The notes under the pieces are model-generated. The model was not told the origin of the DNA, did no database searches, and worked only from the letters and a program-made list of their open reading frames with translations. From Bacillota bacterium (GTDB lineage Bacteria > Planctomycetota > UBA8108 > UBA1146), in assembly GCA_003973385.1 (NCBI GenBank), contig QNYK01000027.1, positions 1 to 41,277 on the forward strand: a stretch of DNA of 41,277 nucleotides. Reading direction: 5' to 3'. Shown here piece by piece: positions 8,302 through 16,424 of this stretch (its first letter is position 1; every line of letters starts with the position of its first letter). The translations under genes and the position numbers were made by a program.

Positions 8302-10320
8302 TCAATCGGTCTTGAAGGGAGCGGCGGGCAATCCATGACTCGAGACCAGATTTGCCCTCACGGGGTTGTCTTGCCAGGCGTACCGAACTGCGGTTGGAGT
8401 TTTCGCTTCCGGATGACTGACGCGTAGTTGCCCCGCATTTATCACCTCGGCCTCGGCCCAGTGCCAATTCCCGTCACCCCCCTGGATGGCAAATCCATCG
8501 ATCCTCATTCCTCGACGACCTGCCAGGCCATCTCCGACATGATCGAAGGACACAACGATGGAATCTCCATCTACCTCGTAACTGCGATAGAAGGGACCTG
8601 ACTCCGGCAAATCTGATCTGCCGTGACATCGATTGAGTGCCCACTCGGCGAGGCGCTTCCCAACAGCCTGCTTGTTTCGCGGATGGATGTCGCGCGCATC
8701 ACCCACATCTGTGAGGACGGCCAACCCCGTGTTCTTGACAACACGATGAGTGAAATCCTGAGCTTCTCGAAGCGTTGCCCAGCCGCCCTGTACAGGGTTG
8801 TCACTGACCGCCTTGAACGCTGCCAGTTGCACGATTCCGAAGGGGAAATCTCCCTGTCCCCACGCTTCCCGCCACGAACCGATCATCAGCGGCAACAACT
8901 CCGTGTACTCGGCAGCCTGTCCCGCGTTCGATTCACCCTGATACCAGATGGCGCCGCGAATACCGTAACTCGCAAACGGCGAGAGCATCGCATTGAACAT
9001 CACACCCGGATCACTCGTCTTGCGTCCGGGAGCCTGTGGTACTGCGGGAGGGTAGGGACCCCGATCACCAGAAAATTTGTTACCGCGATTGATCTTCCAC
9101 GAACCGGCCAGTGGGATCGCCTCGCTATCCTTGGCACTGACAGGACGGATCTTGATCGCAGAGGAAGCTCCTGTGATTCCCCCGGCTCCACCTGTATCGA
9201 GCGCTGCGATGGCGATGGTCGCCTGACCCGATTGAATCAGGTCGCCAGAAATGACGTACTTCCTCATCGCTGCGTGCTGATTGGTGGTACGGCCGATCTC
9301 CTTGCCATTCCAGTAGGTGATGTCGGCATCGTCGATGGCTCCCGGCTGGAGTAACAGATCCTTTCCTATCCATGCCTCGGGTACATCGACGGTGGTGCGA
9401 TACCAGACGAAGCCGTCCCAGCTCTCGTTCTTCCCCGACCACAGTCCAGGAACTGGCATCTCTTCCCAGTCCTCATCAACAAAGGCAGGAGCAGCCCAGG
9501 ATCCTTCGACTCCAGGATCTCCGGCGAGTTTCTTTTCCCACCACTCGTCGGTCTGCTGCTCGAACTGTTCCATCTGTTTGCGAAAGAGTTTGTTGATCTC
9601 ATCTGTGGAACGATCACCCCAGCGTGCAGTTTCCCGCTCAAGCTTCAAGACACGCTCACGAAATCGAGGGTGTCTCTTCATCGAGACTGTCGCCGTCCAC
9701 GGTTCGGCTCTGGTGCCACCCCAGTTGATATCGAGCAATCCGATGGGGACCCCAAGTTCTTCATGAAGTCTTCGAGCCATGAATGTACCGACGGCGGTGA
9801 AATTGCCGGCAGTCTTTGTCGTCGAGACTTCCCAGGCCGTTTCGATGTCTGATTGCGGTGTCCGCGCCAGGACATGCGGAGCCTTGATCCTTCGCAGCCA
9901 TGGGAGGTCCCCCGCAGCGATTTCTTCTTCGGAGTTCATCGAGGAACGCAGTTGCCATTCCATGTTCGATTGCCCACCACAGAGCCACACTTCTCCGACC
10001 AAGATGTCCTTCACTTCGATGGTTCCATCGGATCCAGCGATGGTCATCGTCCGACCATCCGCGCTGGCTGGCATCGGATCGAGAGTTACCTTCCATCGAC
10101 CATCATCCGCGACGCTGGTTTTTTTCTGCTGCCCTGCGAAACTGACCGTGACTTCGCTTCCAGGGTCACCGATACCCCACACGGGAAGAGCGAGATCTCT
10201 CTGAAAAACCGCATGGTCACTGAACACTGCGGGAACGTCGATGGCAAAAATTATCGGCGAGAAGAGCAGAAAACAGCAGCTGAGCAGCCACTGAACGCGC
10301 GATGGGGTCGGTCTCGACAT
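8302..10320 (-). CDS. Sialate O-acetylesterase (SASA-domain secreted esterase)
   Basis: This exported esterase of 672 residues is predicted to remove acetyl groups from sialic acids or other glycans. The ATG at 10320 has a perfect AGGAGG seven bases upstream, and yields a signal peptide (about 1-26). The beginning (VFSDHAVFQRDLALPVWG) and the nucleophile motif GGQSNMEW (Ser118) are diagnostic; the C-terminal DARDIHPRNK supplies the Asp/His pair of an SGNH-type catalytic site. Between the two halves (about 280-412) sits a beta-sandwich-like insertion (WYRTTVDVPEAWIGKDLLL, then ITYWNGKEIG) common in this family. A similar domain occurs at the N-terminus of the GH95 protein at 28710-31604. It lies 75 bases downstream of the metal-binding-protein-like lipoprotein gene, so it may be the distal gene of that transcript, although a functional link is not evident. 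Confidence 0.92.
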   Translation of the reverse strand: MSRPTPSRVQWLLSCCFLLFSPIIFAIDVPAVFSDHAVFQRDLALPVWGIGDPGSEVTVSFAGQQKKTSVADDGRWKVTLDPMPASADGRTMTIAGSDGTIEVKDILVGEVWLCGGQSNMEWQLRSSMNSEEEIAAGDLPWLRRIKAPHVLARTPQSDIETAWEVSTTKTAGNFTAVGTFMARRLHEELGVPIGLLDINWGGTRAEPWTATVSMKRHPRFRERVLKLERETARWGDRSTDEINKLFRKQMEQFEQQTDEWWEKKLAGDPGVEGSWAAPAFVDEDWEEMPVPGLWSGKNESWDGFVWYRTTVDVPEAWIGKDLLLQPGAIDDADITYWNGKEIGRTTNQHAAMRKYVISGDLIQSGQATIAIAALDTGGAGGITGASSAIKIRPVSAKDSEAIPLAGSWKINRGNKFSGDRGPYPPAVPQAPGRKTSDPGVMFNAMLSPFASYGIRGAIWYQGESNAGQAAEYTELLPLMIGSWREAWGQGDFPFGIVQLAAFKAVSDNPVQGGWATLREAQDFTHRVVKNTGLAVLTDVGDARDIHPRNKQAVGKRLAEWALNRCHGRSDLPESGPFYRSYEVDGDSIVVSFDHVGDGLAGRRGMRIDGFAIQGGDGNWHWAEAEVINAGQLRVSHPEAKTPTAVRYAWQDNPVRANLVSSHGLPAAPFKTD

Positions 10321-10327
10321 CGATTCA

Positions 10328-10333
10328 CCTCCT
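10328..10333 (-). promoter_or_regulatory. Ribosome binding site of the sialate O-acetylesterase
   Basis: On the minus strand these bases read AGGAGG, seven bases before the ATG at 10320. The site decides that start over an in-frame codon at 10362, which would bury the signal peptide. Confidence 0.8.
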
Positions 10334-10395
10334 GTTGTCACGTCACGTGGGGATAGCACCACAGCTGGAGATCGTCCGATGTCTCGGCGGTCAGG

Positions 10396-11358
10396 TCAAG
10401 GAGGGCCAGCAGCGCCAGAAATAGCACTTTGGAGTCGATCCACCGCTTCAAACTGAAGATCAAGGTATTGAGCATAGTTCTCACCCAGGGAAACAGCAGT
10501 CGGCCAGACGATGCTGACTTGCCCCGACTGTTTCTCGATTCCCTCACGTAAACCTGCAGCGGGTGGCTGGTCCCAGAAGATCACTCCCGCCGGGGCCGTG
10601 TCGGCGCTTCCCAGAAGCCGGGTCAGATCAGCCGAAAGCCCCTCGTTCCATTCAGTTTGAGGGTCGATGTCAAATCTGTGGAGGGTCCACTTCATCCGGT
10701 GTACCGGGTAGATCCAGAAGGGACCGGTTCCGATCAGTACCAGATCTGGATGCGAGGCTGCGAGTTGAGCCATCTTTTCATCCAGCGTAGTGAGTTTCGC
10801 TTCCAACCCATTCCATCGCGATTCGATGTCACCTCTCTCGTCCGGGAGCAATTGAATCAGACGATCTCGGATCACCTGTGCTTGACATTGCAGCAGTTGC
10901 GGATCCAGCCAGGTATGACCTGCAACACCCTCGTAGGAGGTGCCGCCTTCTGGCCCATGGCTGTGTGTGACGACATCGGGATACCTGAGCCATTGATCTC
11001 GACACGCTCGTGCAACTTCGATCGTTCTAACAATCGGTAACGACAACCGCTGCGCCCACGCTTCGAGACTGGCTCCATTCAGGATGATCAGATCCGCTGC
11101 CAGCAGCTGATCGATCTCCATCGAATCCGGTGACCAGATGCCAGGGTCTGCCCCCTCAGGCATCAGAGCGATCAACTCGACAGCGTCCCCAGCCAGTTCC
11201 GAAACAATCCAGGCCAGTGGCGAGATCGACACAACCACCATAGGTGGGGACTCATCGACGACAGCCTGCGGTAGTTTGCCGCCATTCGGGGAGGCCCCGT
11301 AACAGCCTGTCAGCGAGAGCAGAACCATGAGAATTAGCCGCGATGGTCGAGATGACAT
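10396..11358 (-). CDS. ZnuA/TroA-like solute-binding lipoprotein with altered metal site
   Basis: This 320-residue protein resembles the cluster 9 (zinc/manganese) substrate-binding proteins of ABC importers. ATG 11358 with AAAGGA upstream gives a lipoprotein signal ending at Cys19 (LSLTGC). Family phrases are VVVSISPLAWIVSELAGD, LMPEGADPGIWSPD, AADLIILNGASLEAW and GHTWLDPQL. In ZnuA the site is built mainly from three His residues. Here the first falls on Gly73 (DPG instead of DPH or EHD), the second is kept (His148 in GHTW), and the third region reads IGTGPFWIYPVH, without the expected HDA motif. A short HSHG stretch (His132, His134) lies where ZnuA proteins carry a His-rich loop. It follows an FtsX-type permease by 14 bases rather than a ZnuB-type one. 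I infer a metal-related ligand, but a non-metal ligand is possible. Confidence 0.82.
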   Translation of the reverse strand: MSSRPSRLILMVLLSLTGCYGASPNGGKLPQAVVDESPPMVVVSISPLAWIVSELAGDAVELIALMPEGADPGIWSPDSMEIDQLLAADLIILNGASLEAWAQRLSLPIVRTIEVARACRDQWLRYPDVVTHSHGPEGGTSYEGVAGHTWLDPQLLQCQAQVIRDRLIQLLPDERGDIESRWNGLEAKLTTLDEKMAQLAASHPDLVLIGTGPFWIYPVHRMKWTLHRFDIDPQTEWNEGLSADLTRLLGSADTAPAGVIFWDQPPAAGLREGIEKQSGQVSIVWPTAVSLGENYAQYLDLQFEAVDRLQSAISGAAGPP

Positions 11359-11372
11359 CCGAGATTCCTTTG

Positions 11373-12548
11373 TCAGGGAAGAAGCAATGGGCCATCTGCC
11401 ACGAACCAGATCGCGGCGCGAGCCAGAAAAATGGAAAGCAGACCACCACAACAAACGACGATGGCGATCTCGGTGAAAAGAAGTCGAGCAACAAACCCAC
11501 GCGGAGCACCGATCCGCTCCAGTGTCTGGACTTCTCGCTCTCGAACCTTCACATCAAGTGTGACGATCAATCCCAGCAACAGTACCGTGGCCACGATCAC
11601 CAGCATCGAATTGGCATCCAGAATCGCTTTGGCACGCATCACCACCGCTAGTAACTCACGCAACTCCACCAGGGAATCAATCGGTTGTAGCGATTCATCC
11701 CTTCTGAAACGAGACCTCAAGATGGTGGCTCCCTTGTCATCATTGGCATCGATGAGGATGGCCGTGACCGGAAGTGCATCAGGGTCGCCATGGGGATGAA
11801 AACTGTCCTCGTTTTCCGGAGTCACCTCGACCGCTTCCACCACTGCAGCGTTGGCAGTGATGTGGTTGCTCTGATTCTCGAGCACCAGATTGAAGTCCTT
11901 CTGCGGGTCGATACGAAGGTGGCCGTGGATTTCCCCCGACACCACCCAGGATGTCTGCAAACTGACAAAAACAGCGTCATCGTCAGGCGTTCCTGTTCTC
12001 GAAAGCACACCGGTCACCTTGAGCAGCAGCGGATACGAACCGGCCAGATCGTGCAACTTGTGCACATCCGTGGCGATGGATCCCCCCACATCGATTCCCA
12101 GTTCCTTCGCAACCTTGCTGCCAAATGCAGCCTCGGCAAGTTTTCGTGGCCAGTGGCCTCTGATCATCTTGATCGAGCGAAACGTCTCATAATCTGGAGT
12201 CGTTCCGACCAGAGGATTCCCGTTCACAGATCCTTTCAGATGGATCGGAATAGGCACGCCGTGGCCGGATTCCCCCGCTTCGATGGCAACTTTTCTCGGT
12301 ATCATTCGTTCCACATCGCCACGGAAGTAAAGTGCGTGAATCAGCAGGTCGGAACGACTGCCAGGAGCCCCCACCACCAATGGAGTAGACGTGGCTCGGG
12401 CGGCAAGTCGCGTCCTGTACAGTTCCAGCAGTCCATCGACGGCGGTAGGCAGAACTCCCACCAGCGCGATACACAATGCCAGCACCACCGTCCGAACCTT
12501 GTGATGGGAGAGTGATCGAAGTGCCAGTCGTAGCATCGGCCCGCTCAT
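11373..12548 (-). CDS. FtsX/MacB-type ABC transporter permease
   Basis: This 391-residue protein has the layout of the type VII (MacB/LolCE/FtsX) ABC permeases: one N-terminal membrane segment (about 20-42) after LALRSLSHHKVRT, a large extracytoplasmic domain (about 45-300), then three C-terminal segments (about 308-388) around KVREREVQTLERIGAPRGFV, the typical FtsX coupling region. Such permeases usually transmit force to periplasmic partners or move lipoproteins and toxins rather than import small ions. The outer domain contains EIHGH (206-210) and HPHGD (251-255). The start ATG overlaps the stop of the ATPase gene (ATGA), so the two subunits are translationally coupled. It most likely forms a homodimer with the ATPase dimer, with the next gene's lipoprotein as outer partner; the transported substrate is unknown. 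Confidence 0.88.
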   Translation of the reverse strand: MSGPMLRLALRSLSHHKVRTVVLALCIALVGVLPTAVDGLLELYRTRLAARATSTPLVVGAPGSRSDLLIHALYFRGDVERMIPRKVAIEAGESGHGVPIPIHLKGSVNGNPLVGTTPDYETFRSIKMIRGHWPRKLAEAAFGSKVAKELGIDVGGSIATDVHKLHDLAGSYPLLLKVTGVLSRTGTPDDDAVFVSLQTSWVVSGEIHGHLRIDPQKDFNLVLENQSNHITANAAVVEAVEVTPENEDSFHPHGDPDALPVTAILIDANDDKGATILRSRFRRDESLQPIDSLVELRELLAVVMRAKAILDANSMLVIVATVLLLGLIVTLDVKVREREVQTLERIGAPRGFVARLLFTEIAIVVCCGGLLSIFLARAAIWFVADGPLLLP

Positions 12549-13210
12549 GAAGCCTCCCCTACCAGGTCCACGACCCGATCGAAACCATCCAGGATGGTCG
12601 AGTCGTGTGTGACCACGACCACGGTGGCCCCACTCAGGTCCGCCTCATCGAAGAGTAGATCGAGCACTGCCCTTCCGGAGTTGCTATCCAGACTTCCTGT
12701 CGGTTCATCGGCCAGGATCAGCGTTGGGGAGTTCATGAGTGCTCGGCAAACTGCGGCCCTCTGTCGCTCACCCTGTGACAATGCTCGCGGTTTGCGATGC
12801 AATAGCTGTTCGATGCCACACCGACGAGATCTTTCGATCAGCTTCTTTTCCTCGTCATCAGTGGGCTCTCTACCATCGAGCCAAATCGGTAAATAGGCAT
12901 TTTCCCTCACGTCGATGTGATCAAGCAGTTCGAATTCCTGAAAAACCAGCCCGATGTTGTCTCTACGAAACTTGCGGCGATCCGAATCCGAGAGTTGATC
13001 GATTCGTTTTTCACCTACAGTGACTTCGCCACTGGTCGGCAGCAGGATGCCAGCGATACAACAAAGAAGTGTTGTTTTACCGCATCCGGAGGGGCCGGTG
13101 ATCGCCACTTTTTCGCCGGCACCGATGTCGAGATGTGCGACACGAACTGGGTGCTGCCCGACGATGTGTCGATGTTCCAGTTCTTTGACGCTGACGCTGG
13201 CACCTCTCAC
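12545..13210 (-). CDS. ABC transporter ATP-binding protein (LolD/MacB type)
   Basis: This is a compact, complete ABC ATPase of 221 residues. Walker A is GPSGCGKT (39-46), the Q-loop is at Gln91 (GLVFQEFELLDH), the signature is LSQGE (144-148), Walker B is LILADEP (164-170) followed by TGSLDS, and the switch His is His202 (VVVTHD). The FQEFELL and DEPTGSLDS phrases are typical of LolD/MacB/FtsE-type subunits. I chose the GTG at 13210, because it overlaps the upstream stop as GTGA and has AGGAG eight bases before it; a longer frame reaching 13294 would run deep into the upstream gene. Four-base overlaps on both sides mean it belongs to one tightly coupled unit with the membrane protein before it and the permease after it. 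Confidence 0.93.
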   Translation of the reverse strand: MRGASVSVKELEHRHIVGQHPVRVAHLDIGAGEKVAITGPSGCGKTTLLCCIAGILLPTSGEVTVGEKRIDQLSDSDRRKFRRDNIGLVFQEFELLDHIDVRENAYLPIWLDGREPTDDEEKKLIERSRRCGIEQLLHRKPRALSQGERQRAAVCRALMNSPTLILADEPTGSLDSNSGRAVLDLLFDEADLSGATVVVVTHDSTILDGFDRVVDLVGEAS

Positions 13211-14505
13211 TTGACAAGCTCCTGACCATCGTCCAAGCGTCGCTGCTCGATCACGTCCACAGCATCGATACGCCAACCGGTATCCGGAATCCACCTGACA
13301 TCATAGATGGCTCTCGATAAATTCTTGCGCCAGTGTCCATGTCCCCAGTGCTTCACGGTTCCGATCACTTCCCATTCGGCTCGAACCTGGAACACCGGTT
13401 CCGATGCTCCGACATCGCTGAGCAACTCGGTGTCGAGAGTCCGTACCGCCCTGACATCGCAAACTGCATCTTCCTCGAGTTTCATCAGCAAACTCTCATG
13501 AATTTCATCATAAATCTGCTGCAGCAACTCCCCCGAAACGCTTCGATCGAGGAGGTTGTAGATTTGCTCTTCATTCTCGTAGTCAAATGCTCGGTAGATG
13601 TTCCTGTGTAATGTCTCGAAGAGAGCCTCTGCAACACTGGATTCCGGAAGTTGCACCGGTGAGACCCAGAAGGGCCGGACTTCTATCACACTGCTCCCCA
13701 GGCTTGTCAGGGCAACCACCGCACAGAACCCTCCCGAGAACACCGTCTGCATCGTGAAGCGCCTGGATTTCCATACGATGATCAGACCCAGGATTGAAAA
13801 CAGCACCGGTAACAGGTCGAGATGAAACCAGGGGGCTCGAATGCCCGGGGGCACCAGTTCCGGATCGATGACCAACCCAGCATCAGGAGGGCTCCAGCTC
13901 CACCCCGTTGTGTCTTCCCTGAATCTGAACACACGGTAGTCGTCCATGCTGGCGAGCACATAATATACAGACTCCAGCGGGAACCCATCTTCTGTATCAA
14001 ATCTGCTCCACAAGAAATCGAGCCTCTGGGGTCTCGCCTTGGTCGGATATGTCACCGTGATGGCAACGAAGTTCAGCAGATCATTCAGTTCGAATCCCTC
14101 TTGCCATTCCAGGTCGGAGATCACAGGGATCACCTGCACTCCATCGACCTGCACCGGGGCATGAAGATCGAGCCATTCAACGACACGGTCACCGAACTGA
14201 CCCCAGTCTCCATTCAGATCCTCATCCAGTTCCGGGATCAGAATTGGATCGAGTGAAAACCAGTATCTGAAGAGAGTTTCATCCACGAGCAGATGGATCT
14301 CGGTCTCGGCATCAGTGACTTCGACCTCGATGTTGATGGGTTTGGGTACATGGACCGAGTCAGTGATGGATAATCCGAATACGGTGCCACAGATGGGGCC
14401 GACCAGCAGCAAGATCGACAGTAGAGATGCCGTCCTCCTGTTGAATTCGAAAAAGCGCCCGGGTCGGCAGTTACAATTCAGCCGACCCGAACGCTTGGAA
14501 GTCAA
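13207..14505 (-). CDS. Membrane protein of unknown function, first gene of the ABC cluster
   Basis: I do not recognise a named family. The frame encodes up to 432 residues: a hydrophobic segment (about 26-46), an extracytoplasmic beta-rich domain (about 50-225), two membrane segments with an Arg/Lys turn (WKSRRF) between them (about 226-275), and a C-terminal domain (about 280-432) which by topology is also outside. The C-terminal part, beginning LHRNIYRAFDYENEEQIYNLL and ending in a WIPDTGWRIDAVDV-type strand, has the look of an NTF2-like fold, and includes HWGHGHW (386-392). Its stop overlaps the start of the ATPase gene (GTGA), so it should be part of the transporter. The start is uncertain: TTG 14505 keeps the hydrophobic segment behind a basic region but overlaps a good terminator hairpin of the preceding gene; CTG 14421 or TTG 14412, downstream of AGGAGG at 14434-14439, are alternatives. 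Confidence 0.75.
   Translation of the reverse strand: MTSKRSGRLNCNCRPGRFFEFNRRTASLLSILLLVGPICGTVFGLSITDSVHVPKPINIEVEVTDAETEIHLLVDETLFRYWFSLDPILIPELDEDLNGDWGQFGDRVVEWLDLHAPVQVDGVQVIPVISDLEWQEGFELNDLLNFVAITVTYPTKARPQRLDFLWSRFDTEDGFPLESVYYVLASMDDYRVFRFREDTTGWSWSPPDAGLVIDPELVPPGIRAPWFHLDLLPVLFSILGLIIVWKSRRFTMQTVFSGGFCAVVALTSLGSSVIEVRPFWVSPVQLPESSVAEALFETLHRNIYRAFDYENEEQIYNLLDRSVSGELLQQIYDEIHESLLMKLEEDAVCDVRAVRTLDTELLSDVGASEPVFQVRAEWEVIGTVKHWGHGHWRKNLSRAIYDVRWIPDTGWRIDAVDVIEQRRLDDGQELVK
13219..13223 (-). promoter_or_regulatory. Ribosome binding site of the ABC ATPase
   Basis: The minus strand reads AGGAG here, inside the end of the upstream gene and eight bases before GTG 13210. It supports that start and translational coupling through the GTGA overlap. 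Confidence 0.7.
14450..14489 (-). terminator. Intrinsic terminator after the M28 peptidase gene
   Basis: On the minus strand a nine-base-pair stem (CGGGTCGGC paired with GCCGACCCG, arms at 14481-14489 and 14460-14468) with a 12-base loop is followed by GGCGC and five T residues (14450-14454). It begins 31 bases after the peptidase stop codon. It overlaps the longest possible reading frame of the downstream membrane protein, which bears on that gene's start. Confidence 0.7.
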
Positions 14506-14519
14506 AGCCGCCAGGATCT

Positions 14520-16265
14520 TCAGCGAACATCTCCTCGCTTCTTTTCTTCCTTCTTCTCTTCCTTGGGTTCTTCAGGGGCGGGACGGTTCTGTGGCCTGCG
14601 GTTGGGCTGCGGCCAATCGATGATCGCCTCCATCCGCTTTCCCTCACGCTCGAACACGACCTTTTTCTTCGGATCACCACCCATGATCGCCCTGATCAGC
14701 GACTGTCGATCCGATACTTCTTGATCTCCAACCTTGACGATCTTGTCGCCAGCCTTCATTCCTGCCTTCTCAGCTGCGGAATCCGCCATCACCTCGGAGA
14801 TGGTGTTCTCATCGAGCATCACGCCCAATCTGCGTCCACCACCGCCACGGCGACGTCCGCCACCAGGCTCCACCATTCCTTCTCGAGAAAGCAAGCCGTC
14901 GAGATTTCCAACCCCCAGTGCAGTGAGTGCGATCACCGTGGTCGAGTGCTCCAGATACTCCGGGATCACCAGGTCAAAAGTGTCGAACTGGGTGTGGATA
15001 CCACGACGCCAGTCGGCACGTCCATCCTGGGTCCAGAAGAAACCTGGAACTCCCTTGGCAAGAAATGACTCGTGGTCACTTCCGATTCCACGGGGGATTC
15101 CGTCAACATCCTTCAAAGTAAATGGCAGATCGGGATTCAAGTTCATCACTGGCTCGAATACTTTCTCGAAGTCTGCTTTCATCGCCTTTGTTGCCGGTAA
15201 TCCAGCGATCGCATTGGGTCCGCCATCGTAAACAAAAACCGCAGAGATCTTGTCCAACACATCTGGATTAGCACTCACCCACGCCTTCGAACCGAGCAGG
15301 CCCTGCTCCTCACCACTCCACAACATGAATCGAATTGTGCGGCGTGGCTTCGCTCCTGAAGCCATCAACATCCGAGCCGCTTCGATGGTCGTGGCGGTAC
15401 CAGTACCATTGTCTGTGGTTCCGGTGGCACCGTCCCAGGAATCGATGTGCCCACCGATGATGACGTACTCATCTGGGAACTCGGTGCCGACGATATCACC
15501 GATCACGTTGTAGTACTTGGCAGGACCTGGCTGAAAATGATTACGGACGTCAATCCGTAATGTGACCTCTTCATCGGCTCCTAGCTTCTCTACAATCATG
15601 TCGTATTGATCCTTGCGCAGATGAATACGCGGGATCGTCGGCAGTTCATCCCATGAGATCCGGTAGTTGCCGTAGGTCGTGATCGCCTCTCCACGAGTTG
15701 GATAGATCCAACCATTGATGCCAGCTGTCTCCAACTTCTCGGTGACTGCTCGTTGCGCCTGACGAGCCTCGCGATTGCGACGTCCGCGCTGTGCGGGCAT
15801 CATTACCCATACACCCTTCATCGCATCCATGTCCAGATTCTCGATGTTGTCGGGCAACATCATAGCAGGGCCTTCTTGCACTCCCTTGGTTCCCGCCGAC
15901 CAGGCGGGTGTACCGAATTCGAGATCGACCCTCTCCGGTGTAACCATGTGACCCCGCCAGGAGCCGCGCTGGAATGCAACGGGGAATTCTCCAGCTTCTT
16001 CCATGACGACATTTTCCAGGCCGAATTCGATGAACAGATCTCTCGCCCATTCGCAGGCAAGGTGATCCTGGTGACTTCCGGTGAGCCGAGGTCCGATCCC
16101 GTTGACCAACTGGTCGAGAACACTGACTACCCGGTTATCCCCCATTCCGATGTCGATCAACTTCTTTTGTGTCTCGGTCAGTGCCACTCCTTCACCATCC
16201 GCAGCAGTGACAACAGGAGCAGAGAGCAGCCAGCAGAAGCAGATCACCATGGCACTGAAACGCAT
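14520..16265 (-). CDS. Secreted M28 metallopeptidase with C-terminal PDZ domain
   Basis: This 581-residue protein is an exported zinc aminopeptidase/carboxypeptidase-type M28 enzyme. ATG 16265 is preceded by AAAGGA and followed by a signal peptide (about 1-21). A protease-associated-like insertion occupies roughly 110-230. The two-zinc site is complete: His273 in GGHIDSW, Asp285 in TTDNGTG, the Glu319-Glu320 pair in SGEEQGLLGS, Asp347 in VYDGG and His424 in GIHTQFDT; GSDHESF (395-401) is also typical. After a Gly/Arg-rich linker comes a PDZ domain (about 472-550: SAAEKAGMKAGDKIVKVGD), then a charged Pro/Glu/Lys tail. The PDZ-bearing M28 layout is frequent in planctomycete secretomes. The gene sits between glnS and the ABC cluster and ends in its own terminator, so it is probably transcribed independently of the latter. 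Confidence 0.93.
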   Translation of the reverse strand: MRFSAMVICFCWLLSAPVVTAADGEGVALTETQKKLIDIGMGDNRVVSVLDQLVNGIGPRLTGSHQDHLACEWARDLFIEFGLENVVMEEAGEFPVAFQRGSWRGHMVTPERVDLEFGTPAWSAGTKGVQEGPAMMLPDNIENLDMDAMKGVWVMMPAQRGRRNREARQAQRAVTEKLETAGINGWIYPTRGEAITTYGNYRISWDELPTIPRIHLRKDQYDMIVEKLGADEEVTLRIDVRNHFQPGPAKYYNVIGDIVGTEFPDEYVIIGGHIDSWDGATGTTDNGTGTATTIEAARMLMASGAKPRRTIRFMLWSGEEQGLLGSKAWVSANPDVLDKISAVFVYDGGPNAIAGLPATKAMKADFEKVFEPVMNLNPDLPFTLKDVDGIPRGIGSDHESFLAKGVPGFFWTQDGRADWRRGIHTQFDTFDLVIPEYLEHSTTVIALTALGVGNLDGLLSREGMVEPGGGRRRGGGGRRLGVMLDENTISEVMADSAAEKAGMKAGDKIVKVGDQEVSDRQSLIRAIMGGDPKKKVVFEREGKRMEAIIDWPQPNRRPQNRPAPEEPKEEKKEEKKRGDVR

Positions 16266-16424
16266 GTTGGATCCTTTCAGAGGGCCACCTCTAAGCGGCC
16301 GAATTACGCCCCCTGGAAACGGGGCATCCCGGCGACCACGGGCCACCAGGATCGATCAGAATCGCAAGTATGCAGGGGGCGGTCAAGGATACGACCGCCA
16401 ACAGAACCCCTGACATTGCGCTAA

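Noticed and set aside
16378-16399. Hairpin (GGCGGTC/GACCGCC, eight-base loop) downstream of glnS
   Set aside because: It is well placed for a terminator but has only seven base pairs and no T tract on the minus strand, so it is not listed as a feature.
15753-16424. Plus-strand open frame (223 codons) opposite the M28 gene start
   Set aside because: It lies opposite the signal peptide and N-terminal domain of a clear peptidase gene and resembles no family.
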